A stretch of 30,254 nt of DNA from CAZGLR01 sp964526635 (GTDB taxonomy: Bacteria > Zixibacteria > MSB-5A5 > GN15 > JAAZOE01): NCBI GenBank assembly GCA_964526635.1, contig CAZGLR010000030.1, positions 1 to 30,254 of the forward strand. Direction: 5' to 3'. Shown here piece after piece: positions 7,541 through 14,364 of the stretch; position 1 is the stretch's first letter, and the number at the start of each line of letters is the position of its first letter. The position numbers and the translations under genes were made by a program. The notes beneath the pieces are model-generated. The model did no database searches, was not told the origin of the DNA, and worked only from the letters and a program-made list of their open reading frames with translations.

Positions 7541-9271
7541 CTACTTCATGAGAATCATTTTACGAACAGCGTGGAAGTCTTCGGCAACGATTCGATAGGC
7601 ATACATCCCCGAGGCTACCGGACGGCCGGATTGATCGGTGCCGTTCCAGATTATATGATGGGTCCCTGCTTCGAGTGTCCGGTCGATCAGGGTTGTAATT
7701 TCCTGACCGAGGACATTGTAGATAATCAGCTTAACCTGCGAGCGTTGCGGCATATTGAAGCCGATAGTTGTCTGCGGGTTGAATGGATTCGGGTAATTTT
7801 GTTCGAGCAAAAAGTCATCGGGCAAAAGGTCATCGTCATCGTCGGCATCGGCCTCGAATTCGAAGCCGGATTCGGCACCGGCGATATTGGACGGCACGGA
7901 GCTGTTGCCGGCGTTATCGAATACCTGAATGGCTACCCAGTACATGGTGGCCGGATTCAATCCGGTCAGGGTATAGGTTTGTTGTTGTCCCGACGGCAGC
8001 GGCGACGGCGGATTCATCACGATATCCCAGGTCGCCTGGGCGGTGGTATCATCGGCATAGATGATCTGGAAAGAGATAGCGGTGCCGCTGAAGCCGTCAT
8101 CACCGGTATTGGTCCAGGTGAGAATAAGTTCACCGTCGCCATCGCCGCTGTACGCAACGAGATCGGTTATGGCCGCCGGAGCGGTAGTGTCGAGCGTGAC
8201 AGCAGAGATGACATTTGACAGTCCTGACCAATTGGGAACTTCATCGGCCGTCTTTATCGCAAAATAGTAACGGGTTTCCTGATAGAGATTGGATATGGTT
8301 GCTGTCTGGACACTGCCAGGTGCGGCGGGGTCGGGGCTGGCTACCGGCCAGGCGGTCGCCCAGTTGGAAGCAGTGATGGGATAGATGGCATAGCGGATAT
8401 CATAGGCGGAAGCGGTTCCGGAGATACCATCGTCGCCCGGAGCGGTCCAGCTTAGTGAGACTGAATTGGCGCCGATTGCTGCGATAGTCAAATCAGCAAT
8501 ATCCGACGGTGCGTTTTGTTCGGCCCCGGTGATATAGGTCACGACGTTGGACAGACCGGACCATTGGCCGGAGGCATCGACTGTCTTGATGGCAAAATAA
8601 TGGTTCATGCTGGAGATCAAGCCGGTGACGAGGAAAGATTCGACGGAACCGGCCGGCTGGGGTGATGGTTCGCCACTCACCTGACTGGCCAGATTCCAGT
8701 TGGCTGTCGTGATCGGGAAGGTGGCATAGCGGATGTCATAGGCGGTGGCGGTGCCGGTCAGACTGTCTTCGCCGGGGGCAGCCCAGATCAATTGCGTGGT
8801 CGATGAACTGCCGCTGTTGACATATAAGCCGGTGATGGCTGCCGGCGGGGTGTCGGTTGTCTCGGTGGCAACAACAGCGACATTGGAGAGCGGTGACCAG
8901 TTGCCGGATTCATCGGCCGATTTAACGGCAAAATAATAGGTCGTACCCGGCGTCAGGTTTTCTATGGTAAACGACTCCTGAAAGCCGGCCGGATTGGGCG
9001 ATGGCTCGCCATCGACCGATATCGCCTGATCCCAGTTGCTGGTGGTGATCGGCATGGTATAGTAACGTATATCGTAAACAGCCGCCGTTCCGCTGAGACT
9101 ATCGTCGCCCGGTGCGGTCCAGTTCAGCGTGACGGTCGTCGGGGTCACAGTGGCTGCCATAAGGGTACCGGATGTAATCAGGCAGGCAGCAATCAGGCAT
9201 AAAAAAAGCACCGCAATGGCGCCAGGACCCAGACTGGGGAATGCGGCCATGTAGTCGAAATCATCGTTCAT
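7541..9271 (-). CDS. secreted four-FN3 protein with T9SS/FlgD-like C-terminal domain
   Basis: The 576-residue exported protein has a hydrophobic leader (AIAVLFLCLIAACLITSG, residues ~18-38) and four FN3 domains at about 42-137, 140-248, 252-358 and 360-468. The GDD-x-SGTA, YDIRY and NWSxLSN motifs recur in the first three; the fourth is more divergent (FQIIYADD). An acidic linker (EADADDDDD) precedes a C-terminal domain beginning EQNYPNPFNPQTTIGF and ending GMYAYRIVAEDFHAVRKMI. That module is the sorting-type or FlgD-Ig-like tail common in FCB-group secreted proteins. GGGAG seven bases upstream supports the ATG. It is probably a cell-surface or extracellular adhesion/structural protein; no enzyme domain is present. 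It lies 65 bp upstream of its truncated paralogue. Confidence 0.9.
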   Translation of the reverse strand: MNDDFDYMAAFPSLGPGAIAVLFLCLIAACLITSGTLMAATVTPTTVTLNWTAPGDDSLSGTAAVYDIRYYTMPITTSNWDQAISVDGEPSPNPAGFQESFTIENLTPGTTYYFAVKSADESGNWSPLSNVAVVATETTDTPPAAITGLYVNSGSSSTTQLIWAAPGEDSLTGTATAYDIRYATFPITTANWNLASQVSGEPSPQPAGSVESFLVTGLISSMNHYFAIKTVDASGQWSGLSNVVTYITGAEQNAPSDIADLTIAAIGANSVSLSWTAPGDDGISGTASAYDIRYAIYPITASNWATAWPVASPDPAAPGSVQTATISNLYQETRYYFAIKTADEVPNWSGLSNVISAVTLDTTAPAAITDLVAYSGDGDGELILTWTNTGDDGFSGTAISFQIIYADDTTAQATWDIVMNPPSPLPSGQQQTYTLTGLNPATMYWVAIQVFDNAGNSSVPSNIAGAESGFEFEADADDDDDLLPDDFLLEQNYPNPFNPQTTIGFNMPQRSQVKLIIYNVLGQEITTLIDRTLEAGTHHIIWNGTDQSGRPVASGMYAYRIVAEDFHAVRKMILMK

Positions 9272-9687
9272 ATAGACACTCCCGACCCGGTTTCAATCTG
9301 AAACTCAGAGGATCAAAAAGCGGGCCGGGCTGTATTTAAATCTCATTTCATTGCCAGGCAGACGGTTACAACGATCAGGGTATCGTGCATTTTATCACAA
9401 GGCTGTTCAGGATTAGGTACCTGCTCAATTCCCAACCAGAATGAAACAAGGTTATGTCTGATTATTGGTGACAGCTTAAAAAGGAATTCACTAAGGGGCT
9501 CTGAATAGTGAATCTGCCGGAATTTGCGTAACTGCGAGAAAGTGAACATATTACAGCGATTTGTCCGAGATTTCTATCGATATGTGCTGATTTTCCGGTC
9601 TCTCGCACTTTAAATCCGGATCGACATTTTGGCACGGCAATTGTGCAAATCTTGACATCCGCTATTGAGTTTTGGTATTATTGGCTG
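9272..9687. other. divergent intergenic region, no gene supported
   Basis: About 415 bp separates the FN3 gene from the thiamine pyrophosphokinase-like gene. It holds the FN3 ribosome site, a small dyad TTTCAATCTGAAA at 9291-9303, and the forward promoter described separately. A 68-residue minus frame at 9343-9549 has no recognisable motif, no good ribosome site and unlikely composition, so I do not call it a gene. No TPP-riboswitch core was seen ahead of the kinase gene. Confidence 0.6.
9652..9681 (+). promoter_or_regulatory. near-consensus sigma70 promoter, predicted leaderless start
   Basis: TTGACA (9652-9657, six of six) and TATTAT (9676-9681, five of six) are 18 bp apart. Transcription would begin about 9687-9689, exactly at the ATG at 9688, and no Shine-Dalgarno sequence precedes that ATG. 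The spelling is direct observation; the leaderless mRNA is inference. This site also argues against the longer GTG start at 9643, which would place the promoter inside the gene. Confidence 0.6.
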
Positions 9688-10377
9688 ATGAAGAAGACAT
9701 CATCCCAGGAGTTATCGGCATTCCTCTTTCTCAATGGCTGCTATTTCAAGGATGACAGGCAACTGGTGCGGCAGCGATTAAAGATTAAAAAACCCTCTCC
9801 CCTCATAATTGCAGTCGATGGTGGCCTGAAGTTTCTTCAACAAATTAATTTGAAGCCGGATCACTGGCTGAGTGATCTCGACAGTGCCCCGAAAATCAAA
9901 CGCGGCTTTATCTCCGAAACCGAGATTCAGATATATTCATCGGATAAAGACAAGACTGATTCCGAGCTGGCGCTGGAATTTTGTATTTCGCGAAAAATAA
10001 AGGATTTGACGATTTTTGGCTGGTATGACGGTATCGGCGAAACTGATCATATGCTGGGGAATCTCATGCTGTGCCGCCATCCGGCAGTGCAAAGAAGCGG
10101 GGCCTTTTTGCATTTCCTCGACAGCCATCAGGAGGCGGTGTTGCTGCGGGATGATTCGATGATTTTGAGAGATTATAGTGATCGGAGAGTATCGGTGGTG
10201 CCGCTGGATCGGAAAATAATCCTGAATGAAACCGGGATGCGTTTCCGGGCGAAAGCGCTGGAGATCCAGGCCGGGCAAACAGTCGGTTTACGCAACATGG
10301 TCACGGCCAAACGGGCGACGATTGCTGTGAGCGGACGTGCACTGGTTGTCATCGGGCCTAAAAAAGGAACGGCCTGA
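9688..10377 (+). CDS. thiamine pyrophosphokinase-like protein
   Basis: TPK transfers pyrophosphate from ATP to thiamine to make the coenzyme TPP. The 229-residue protein shows the expected order: LFLNGCYF near the start, IIAVDGGLKFLQQINLKPD, a version of the GDFDS motif (WLSDLDSAPK), KDKTDSELALEFC, and FGWYDGIGETDHMLGNL matching the family's GGRLDH segment. A C-terminal beta region with GMRFRAKALEIQAGQ and GLRNM fits the TPK thiamine-binding domain. LSD for GD(F/L) and GET for GRL are departures, so substrate is not certain. The ATG at 9688 is chosen because a strong promoter overlaps the upstream GTG. It probably shares a transcript with the PP2C gene 91 bp downstream. Confidence 0.78.
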   Translation: MKKTSSQELSAFLFLNGCYFKDDRQLVRQRLKIKKPSPLIIAVDGGLKFLQQINLKPDHWLSDLDSAPKIKRGFISETEIQIYSSDKDKTDSELALEFCISRKIKDLTIFGWYDGIGETDHMLGNLMLCRHPAVQRSGAFLHFLDSHQEAVLLRDDSMILRDYSDRRVSVVPLDRKIILNETGMRFRAKALEIQAGQTVGLRNMVTAKRATIAVSGRALVVIGPKKGTA

Positions 10378-10468
10378 ACCGATTTATTAGTTGTAAGCCC
10401 AATGCGTTTTTCGTATTGTGTGCCGGAACCTCCGGGGAAGAGAGTAGAGGAGCATAAACAAAAAGCCC

Positions 10469-11458
10469 ATGATTATTTCATCCGCCGGCAAAAGCGATAT
10501 CGGCCTGGTCCGTAAGGCCAATGAAGATTTTATCAAGATATGGGATGATAAGCTGCTCTATATCGTGTGCGATGGTATGGGCGGGCATAATGCCGGCGAG
10601 GTGGCCTCGAAAACCGCCTGCGAGTTGGTGGCCGGTCTCTATGGCGGTCATTTTGACCGTTTGTTAACAGACGACCGTCTCAAGTTACCCCGGATGCTTC
10701 CCCAGTCGACCGATGTCTTGACTAAAGCGACCCGTATTGCCAATCACTGGATTTATCATAAGGCTTCGAGCAATCCGGAGTTATCGGGGATGGGAACGAC
10801 GATTACGGCGGTTGCTATCGAAGAAGATATATTGACTGCGCTGCATGTCGGCGACAGCCGTATTTATCGGTATTACGATGGCGAGCTGTTACCTCTGACG
10901 ATCGATCACAGCTGGGCGGCAGAACTGGAGCATTCCGAGAAGATCACGGCTGAGGAGGCCTCGCAACTGGTCAATCGAAATGTGATTACCCGTGCCCTTG
11001 GAGTCAAAGAGTCGGTCGATATCGATGTGGCCATACGGCGCGTTATCGACGGCGATATGTATATTTTGATGAGTGATGGGCTCTGTGGTTATGTCAGCGA
11101 TGGAGACATCAGGCGGGTCGTGACCAGTGCCTCCGGCGATGTCGAGCAGGTGGTTGAATTGCTGGTGCAACTGGCCAATGATCGCGGCGGTTCGGATAAT
11201 GTCAGTGTGGTGGCGCTGCGAATCGACGGCAAGGTCGATCACTCGCAGCATAGCGAGATGGATGTGATTACCATCGACGCGGAGCCGCCGGAATATTATG
11301 AAGCCGAAGAGGAATGGGCTGAAAAGGCGGAAAATCCGCTCCCCAGGCCGGTGGCTGATACCAGAAAAAAATCCGGTCCCGGACTCGGCGGGATTTTTGC
11401 TTTTGTCATTGCGCTGGGTGTGATTGCAACAATCTTTTACTATATTCTCAAGGGCTGA
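10469..11458 (+). CDS. PP2C-family serine/threonine phosphatase with C-terminal membrane anchor
   Basis: The 329-residue protein carries all PP2C metal-site motifs: VRKANEDF near residue 14, VCDGMGGHNAGEVAS near 34, GMGTTITAVAI, ALHVGDSRIYRY near 125, MSDGLCGYVSD and GGSDNVSVVALRI near 240. The catalytic part resembles PrpC/Stp bacterial phosphatases, which reverse Hanks-type kinase phosphorylation. After an acidic/proline linker (about 265-305) one hydrophobic helix (GGIFAFVIALGVIATIFYYI) reaches the C-terminus, so the enzyme is likely tail-anchored with a cytoplasmic catalytic domain. No partner kinase or FHA gene is nearby. GAGGAG lies about 16 bases before the ATG, rather far. Activity is well supported, targets unknown. 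Confidence 0.92.
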   Translation: MIISSAGKSDIGLVRKANEDFIKIWDDKLLYIVCDGMGGHNAGEVASKTACELVAGLYGGHFDRLLTDDRLKLPRMLPQSTDVLTKATRIANHWIYHKASSNPELSGMGTTITAVAIEEDILTALHVGDSRIYRYYDGELLPLTIDHSWAAELEHSEKITAEEASQLVNRNVITRALGVKESVDIDVAIRRVIDGDMYILMSDGLCGYVSDGDIRRVVTSASGDVEQVVELLVQLANDRGGSDNVSVVALRIDGKVDHSQHSEMDVITIDAEPPEYYEAEEEWAEKAENPLPRPVADTRKKSGPGLGGIFAFVIALGVIATIFYYILKG

Positions 11459-11637
11459 AACAACCAGTCATTCCGATTCCTTTCATTTGTCTGATGATCC
11501 ACCTGTACATGATTGCCGGAGACGCATGAGATGACAGCAGACAGCTCTGGCATCGGGTTCCCTGGTGATGTTTTCCCAACGGTTGCAGGATATGATCGTA
11601 CACATGGCAGAATTCCGCGTTGGGTCAGTCGAAAGGA

Positions 11638-12984
11638 ATGAGCGTGGGTGTCCGGGATAGAATCCGTCTTGAACTGTATAATACCCTCAGGTTTGCACCG
11701 TGGTCGCGAAATATTACCGCGCGTCTGATGCTGAACCGAAATCGCAATCCTCTGCAGAGCTCGCCGGTCAAGCAGGGAGAAAAGATACATAATCTCTGCA
11801 AGGCGGCCCGCATCTGCCCCGCCAAATCGGCACTCCATCGAATTGAAACAGAAATCATCGCAGCGGTCGATGCCTTGGACTACTCCCGATTGGATTGGGA
11901 CAACACTTTCCCCGGAAGTGTCAAACCGATCATCGAGAAAGGAATTATCCTCAAACCGAAAATCAGCGATGATGAAAAAGGCGTCCTGTTCATATCCTTC
12001 GAGGATCACTGGTTGAGATTATTTCGACACGCCGACATTGAGAAGCTTGCCCGTGATTATCATCTGGTACTTTCCACAACCTGGTCACCGCCCCATGATT
12101 TTGCCTTTCTGCTGGCGACGCGTCTCTGGCCCCAGACGGTTTTTCATATCCAGAGTCATCTCGATGATGTACCGGTGTTCGCCCGTTTGAGCACCAATAT
12201 TTCAACAATTCCGCTTCTGGCCTCCAACTGGGTGCATCCGGGCATTTTTACTGAAGATAAAGACGCACAAAAGAAATATGATCTGGTGATGCTGGCGAAT
12301 TATTCGGTGTACAAACGCCACTGGTTATTGTTCAAGATGATCAGCCGGATGAACCCTCGGCCGAAGGTGCTGCTGATTGGCCGGCCATGGGAAAGTCGGA
12401 CCGAAGAGACGATCCGATCCGAAGCGCGGCTTTATGGTGTGGAAGATTCTTTGGTATTCAAGACAAATTTGAGCGATGACGAACTGGTCCGCTCGATTCA
12501 GGAATCAAGGTTGAGTATTATCACGTCGGGCAACGAGGGCTCCTGTGTGGCCGTAGTGGAATCGATGTTTCTCGGCGTTCCGGTAACGATTTTTGAAGAG
12601 GCTGTCATCGGCTCGAAAGCATTTATCAACAAGAGAACCGGCGGAGTTCTGCCCGCCGTCAATCCCCATAAAAAACTCCGGGAATTAATTGACTGTGCCG
12701 GAACATGTGATCCGCGGGCCTGGGCGCTGGAAAACAGGGTTGATTGTCTCGGGAGTACGAAAGTACTTAATAATCATCTGAGGCAGACGGTAACCGCGCG
12801 CGGTGAATCGTGGTCGCGCGATATTTGCCGGCAGCATTGGAGACCCAATCCTGCTTATTTTCATGAGGCTGACCATGAGACAATGGCGCCATTTTATGAT
12901 AGCTTCAGGGAAACGTATGGTGTGGGGTTGAGACGGCCGGAATTCTATGGTCATCTTGTCCGCGATGCCGCCTTCGATCGGTAG
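11638..12984 (+). CDS. GT-B fold glycosyltransferase (GT4-like)
   Basis: The roughly 448-residue protein has a divergent N-terminal half and a recognisable GT-B donor domain. VMLANYSVYKRHWLLFKMI starts it, KVLLIGRPWESRTEE follows, then LVFKTNLSDDELVRSIQESR, and the nucleotide-sugar loop SGNEGSCVAVVESMFLGVPV with the glutamates expected of GT4 enzymes. The acceptor cannot be inferred. It stands alone between the phosphatase and tRNA-Arg, more than 160 bp from the previous gene, so it probably has its own promoter. Start is uncertain: ATG 11638 is directly preceded by AAAGGA, which would space better to GTG 11644, and an upstream TTG at 11620 also exists. No signal peptide or membrane helix is seen. 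Confidence 0.8.
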   Translation: MSVGVRDRIRLELYNTLRFAPWSRNITARLMLNRNRNPLQSSPVKQGEKIHNLCKAARICPAKSALHRIETEIIAAVDALDYSRLDWDNTFPGSVKPIIEKGIILKPKISDDEKGVLFISFEDHWLRLFRHADIEKLARDYHLVLSTTWSPPHDFAFLLATRLWPQTVFHIQSHLDDVPVFARLSTNISTIPLLASNWVHPGIFTEDKDAQKKYDLVMLANYSVYKRHWLLFKMISRMNPRPKVLLIGRPWESRTEETIRSEARLYGVEDSLVFKTNLSDDELVRSIQESRLSIITSGNEGSCVAVVESMFLGVPVTIFEEAVIGSKAFINKRTGGVLPAVNPHKKLRELIDCAGTCDPRAWALENRVDCLGSTKVLNNHLRQTVTARGESWSRDICRQHWRPNPAYFHEADHETMAPFYDSFRETYGVGLRRPEFYGHLVRDAAFDR

Positions 12985-13027
12985 TGGGTTATGACTGTCC
13001 GCTGTCTATAGTGCCGGTTAAAAAGGA

Positions 13028-13057
13028 TTGACAAACGGTTGGGCAGGCGTATATTCT
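13028..13057 (+). promoter_or_regulatory. promoter of the tRNA-Arg gene
   Basis: TTGACA (six of six) is followed after 18 bp by TATTCT (four of six), with the tRNA beginning 27 bp after the -10 box. A strong -35 directly ahead of a stable-RNA gene is the expected arrangement. Confidence 0.6.
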
Positions 13058-13084
13058 ATAGCCTGAAAGAAAAGCGGTTTTGAT

Positions 13085-13158
13085 GCGCCCATAGCTCAAT
13101 TGGATAGAGCGTCTGGCTACGGACCAGAAGGTTGGGGGTTCAAGTCCTCCTGGGCGTA
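13085..13158 (+). tRNA. tRNA-Arg (anticodon ACG)
   Basis: The 74-nt cloverleaf folds cleanly. The acceptor arm GCGCCCA pairs with TGGGCGT (first pair G-T), the D arm is GCTC/GAGC, and the anticodon stem TCTGG/CCAGA encloses CTACGGA with anticodon ACG. The T arm is GGGGG/CCTCC around TTCAAGT. The discriminator is A and CCA is not encoded. The ACG anticodon normally becomes ICG by TadA deamination and reads CGU/CGC/CGA. A run of ten T residues follows immediately. Confidence 0.97.
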
Positions 13159-13177
13159 TTTTTTTTTTGGGCTTTCT

Positions 13178-13220
13178 CCCACCCTGCGGGTGGGGTACCG
13201 GGGATTGTGGGCGTAATTTT
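13178..13220 (+). repeat. 43-bp palindromic repeat, copy 1
   Basis: The unit starts with the hairpin CCCACCC-TGC-GGGTGGG, continues TACCGGGGATTG and ends TGGGCGTAATTTT. It is identical over 43 bp to the copy 89 bp downstream. The last part repeats TGGGCGTA, the 3' end of the adjacent tRNA-Arg. A degenerate relative occurs at 16691-16712. Confidence 0.85.
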
Positions 13221-13225
13221 TATGG

Positions 13226-13246
13226 CGGCCATTGGGCCGTTTTTTT
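13226..13246 (+). terminator. intrinsic terminator downstream of tRNA-Arg
   Basis: CGGCC pairs with GGCCG over an ATTG loop and is followed by seven T residues. It lies between the two 43-bp repeats and would end the tRNA transcript if the T10 run right after the tRNA does not. Confidence 0.6.
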
Positions 13247-13266
13247 ATGCGCATGAAGGACTTTTT

Positions 13267-13309
13267 CCCACCCTGCGGGTGGGGTACCGGGGATTGTGGG
13301 CGTAATTTT
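13267..13309 (+). repeat. 43-bp palindromic repeat, copy 2
   Basis: Exact copy of the unit at 13178-13220, again ending TGGGCGTAATTTT, and followed by a partial third echo (GTGGGCGG then T6). The two copies are separated by 46 bp that contain the tRNA terminator hairpin. Two copies only, so this is not a CRISPR array. Confidence 0.85.
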
Positions 13310-13455
13310 GTGGGCGGTTTTTTCTTAGTAATTTATTTTGAAAGTTTAAATCACATATCCAAACCGGTACCGCAACCGGGTGCGGGGAGGGATACACCTT
13401 CGGAACCGCAAACAGTCGACCGCCTTCCCGGAAAATGAGTACCTTAATTAATAGA

Positions 13456-13502
13456 CCGAAAGTGTAATGAAAAACCCACTCGGACGCCGAGTGGGGTACG
13501 GA
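13456..13502 (+). repeat. dispersed palindromic repeat, forward copy
   Basis: GAAAGTGTAATGA leads into the hairpin CCCACTCGG-ACG-CCGAGTGGG and then GTACGG. About 42 of 47 bases match the reverse complement of 16635-16681, on the other side of the S9 peptidase gene. The ATG inside this repeat is the nominal start of the PPC pseudogene frame. Confidence 0.75.
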
Positions 13503-13922
13503 TGTGAGACTGATTTGACAGGTTCACCGAATACGTGTGGTACAGCCGACTTTCTGGGAACATTTGCCGGAGATGAAGGATCCGGTTGCGGCGGCACCAA
13601 TGTGCAGTTCTCCGACCTGGGGTCGATCTTCAATCGCGTCAATATGGTTGAAGATTGTGATGGTATTTTTAACAGCGATCCGGTGGGTATTCGCGCGACG
13701 TTGAATGTACCGAGCGGAATCGACTACGATCTCTACCTGTATGATGGTAATTGCAATTTACTGACATCATCGACCGCCAGCGGCTCATCGACCGAGTTCG
13801 TGCAGCATTTTGTGTCGGATAACCTCGGTTCAGATGACAGCCAGACCTATGTTATCGAGATTCGGTAAGCCGATGGCGGTGATTGTGCCGACTGGGAATT
13901 GCAAATCCAGCATTACGAATAG
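13467..13922 (+). pseudogene. decayed fragment of a PPC-domain extracellular protein
   Basis: The frame encodes a Cys-rich beta domain: DCDGIFNSDPVGIRATLNVP, then SGIDYDLYLYDGNCNLL, and SDDSQTYVIEIR. This is the pattern of bacterial pre-peptidase C-terminal (PPC) domains of secreted proteins. A TAA at 13866-13868 interrupts it, but the same frame continues with the family-like ADGGDCADWELQIQHYE to a TAG at 13920-13922, so a sense codon was probably lost. The first dozen residues (MKNPLGRRVGYG) are just translation of a palindromic repeat, and no signal peptide or upstream part remains. It is the 3' remnant of a larger gene within a repeat-rich interval. Confidence 0.72.
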
Positions 13923-14364
13923 CCCCAACATACCCGTCAATGGCCCGCGTTTGCAGAGCGCGGGCTATATATTATTATCTGATTCCTTTGTGGCCGGCGG
14001 ACTTGGCTGCAACGACTAAATTACCCCCTGGGTGGCCTGCGGTCGTTGAACGCAGGCCATTTGATTCGTGCCTGATTTCCCGGGCCCGCAGGCCCTGCCA
14101 TCATGACGACTTTTCCATATACTCCGACAGGAACATATTTTCTCCCGGATATTTCTTGGAAACCTGTTTTCGCCATCGCCCGTATCTAAAAAAGTTTACC
14201 TGTAGACAAGGATACTGTTTTGGGCTATTTTTCATATGGTGATGCAGAAGACATGATGAGCTATGGCTCCGGTGTCAGGTACGGGCCATAGTTGGTGTAT
14301 AAACTGATTTCAGCGCCACACAGAGTACAGGGTGTGACATAGACGTTTGAAGGGAGAGGAAATC
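13923..14364. other. intergenic region with palindromes, no gene supported
   Basis: Two perfect hairpins stand out. GCCCGCG/CGCGGGC lies at 13943-13965 with a 9-nt loop, and TGGCCTGCG/CGCAGGCCA at 14033-14059 with a 9-nt loop. A degenerate GGGCCCGCAGGCCC run follows near 14090. The rest to 14346 is unremarkable leader for the peptidase gene, ending in AAGGGAGAGGA at 14350-14360. Short frames here lack any coding signal. Confidence 0.55.

Noticed and set aside
7541..9271. PEP-CTERM client of the nearby exosortase
   Set aside because: The C-terminus has no PEP motif, hydrophobic helix and basic tail; it ends in a beta-rich NYPNPFNP-type domain.
9343..9549. 68-residue minus-strand frame between the FN3 and TPK-like genes
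   Set aside because: No recognisable domain, no ribosome site, and composition unlike neighbouring genes; the interval is a divergent promoter region.
9560..9690. TPP riboswitch ahead of the thiamine pyrophosphokinase-like gene
   Set aside because: The conserved CUGAGA and ACCUGAUC-type core sequences are not present and the predicted transcript has essentially no leader.
11440..12009. 189-residue minus frame opposite the glycosyltransferase start
   Set aside because: It overlaps the PP2C end and the glycosyltransferase, has no motif, and mirrors the coding pattern of the plus-strand gene.
13178..13309. Two identical repeats with a 46-bp spacer resembling a minimal CRISPR
   Set aside because: Only two copies, the repeat is 43 bp with a strong internal hairpin and T-rich end, the spacer contains a terminator hairpin, related degenerate units lie elsewhere, and no cas gene is present.
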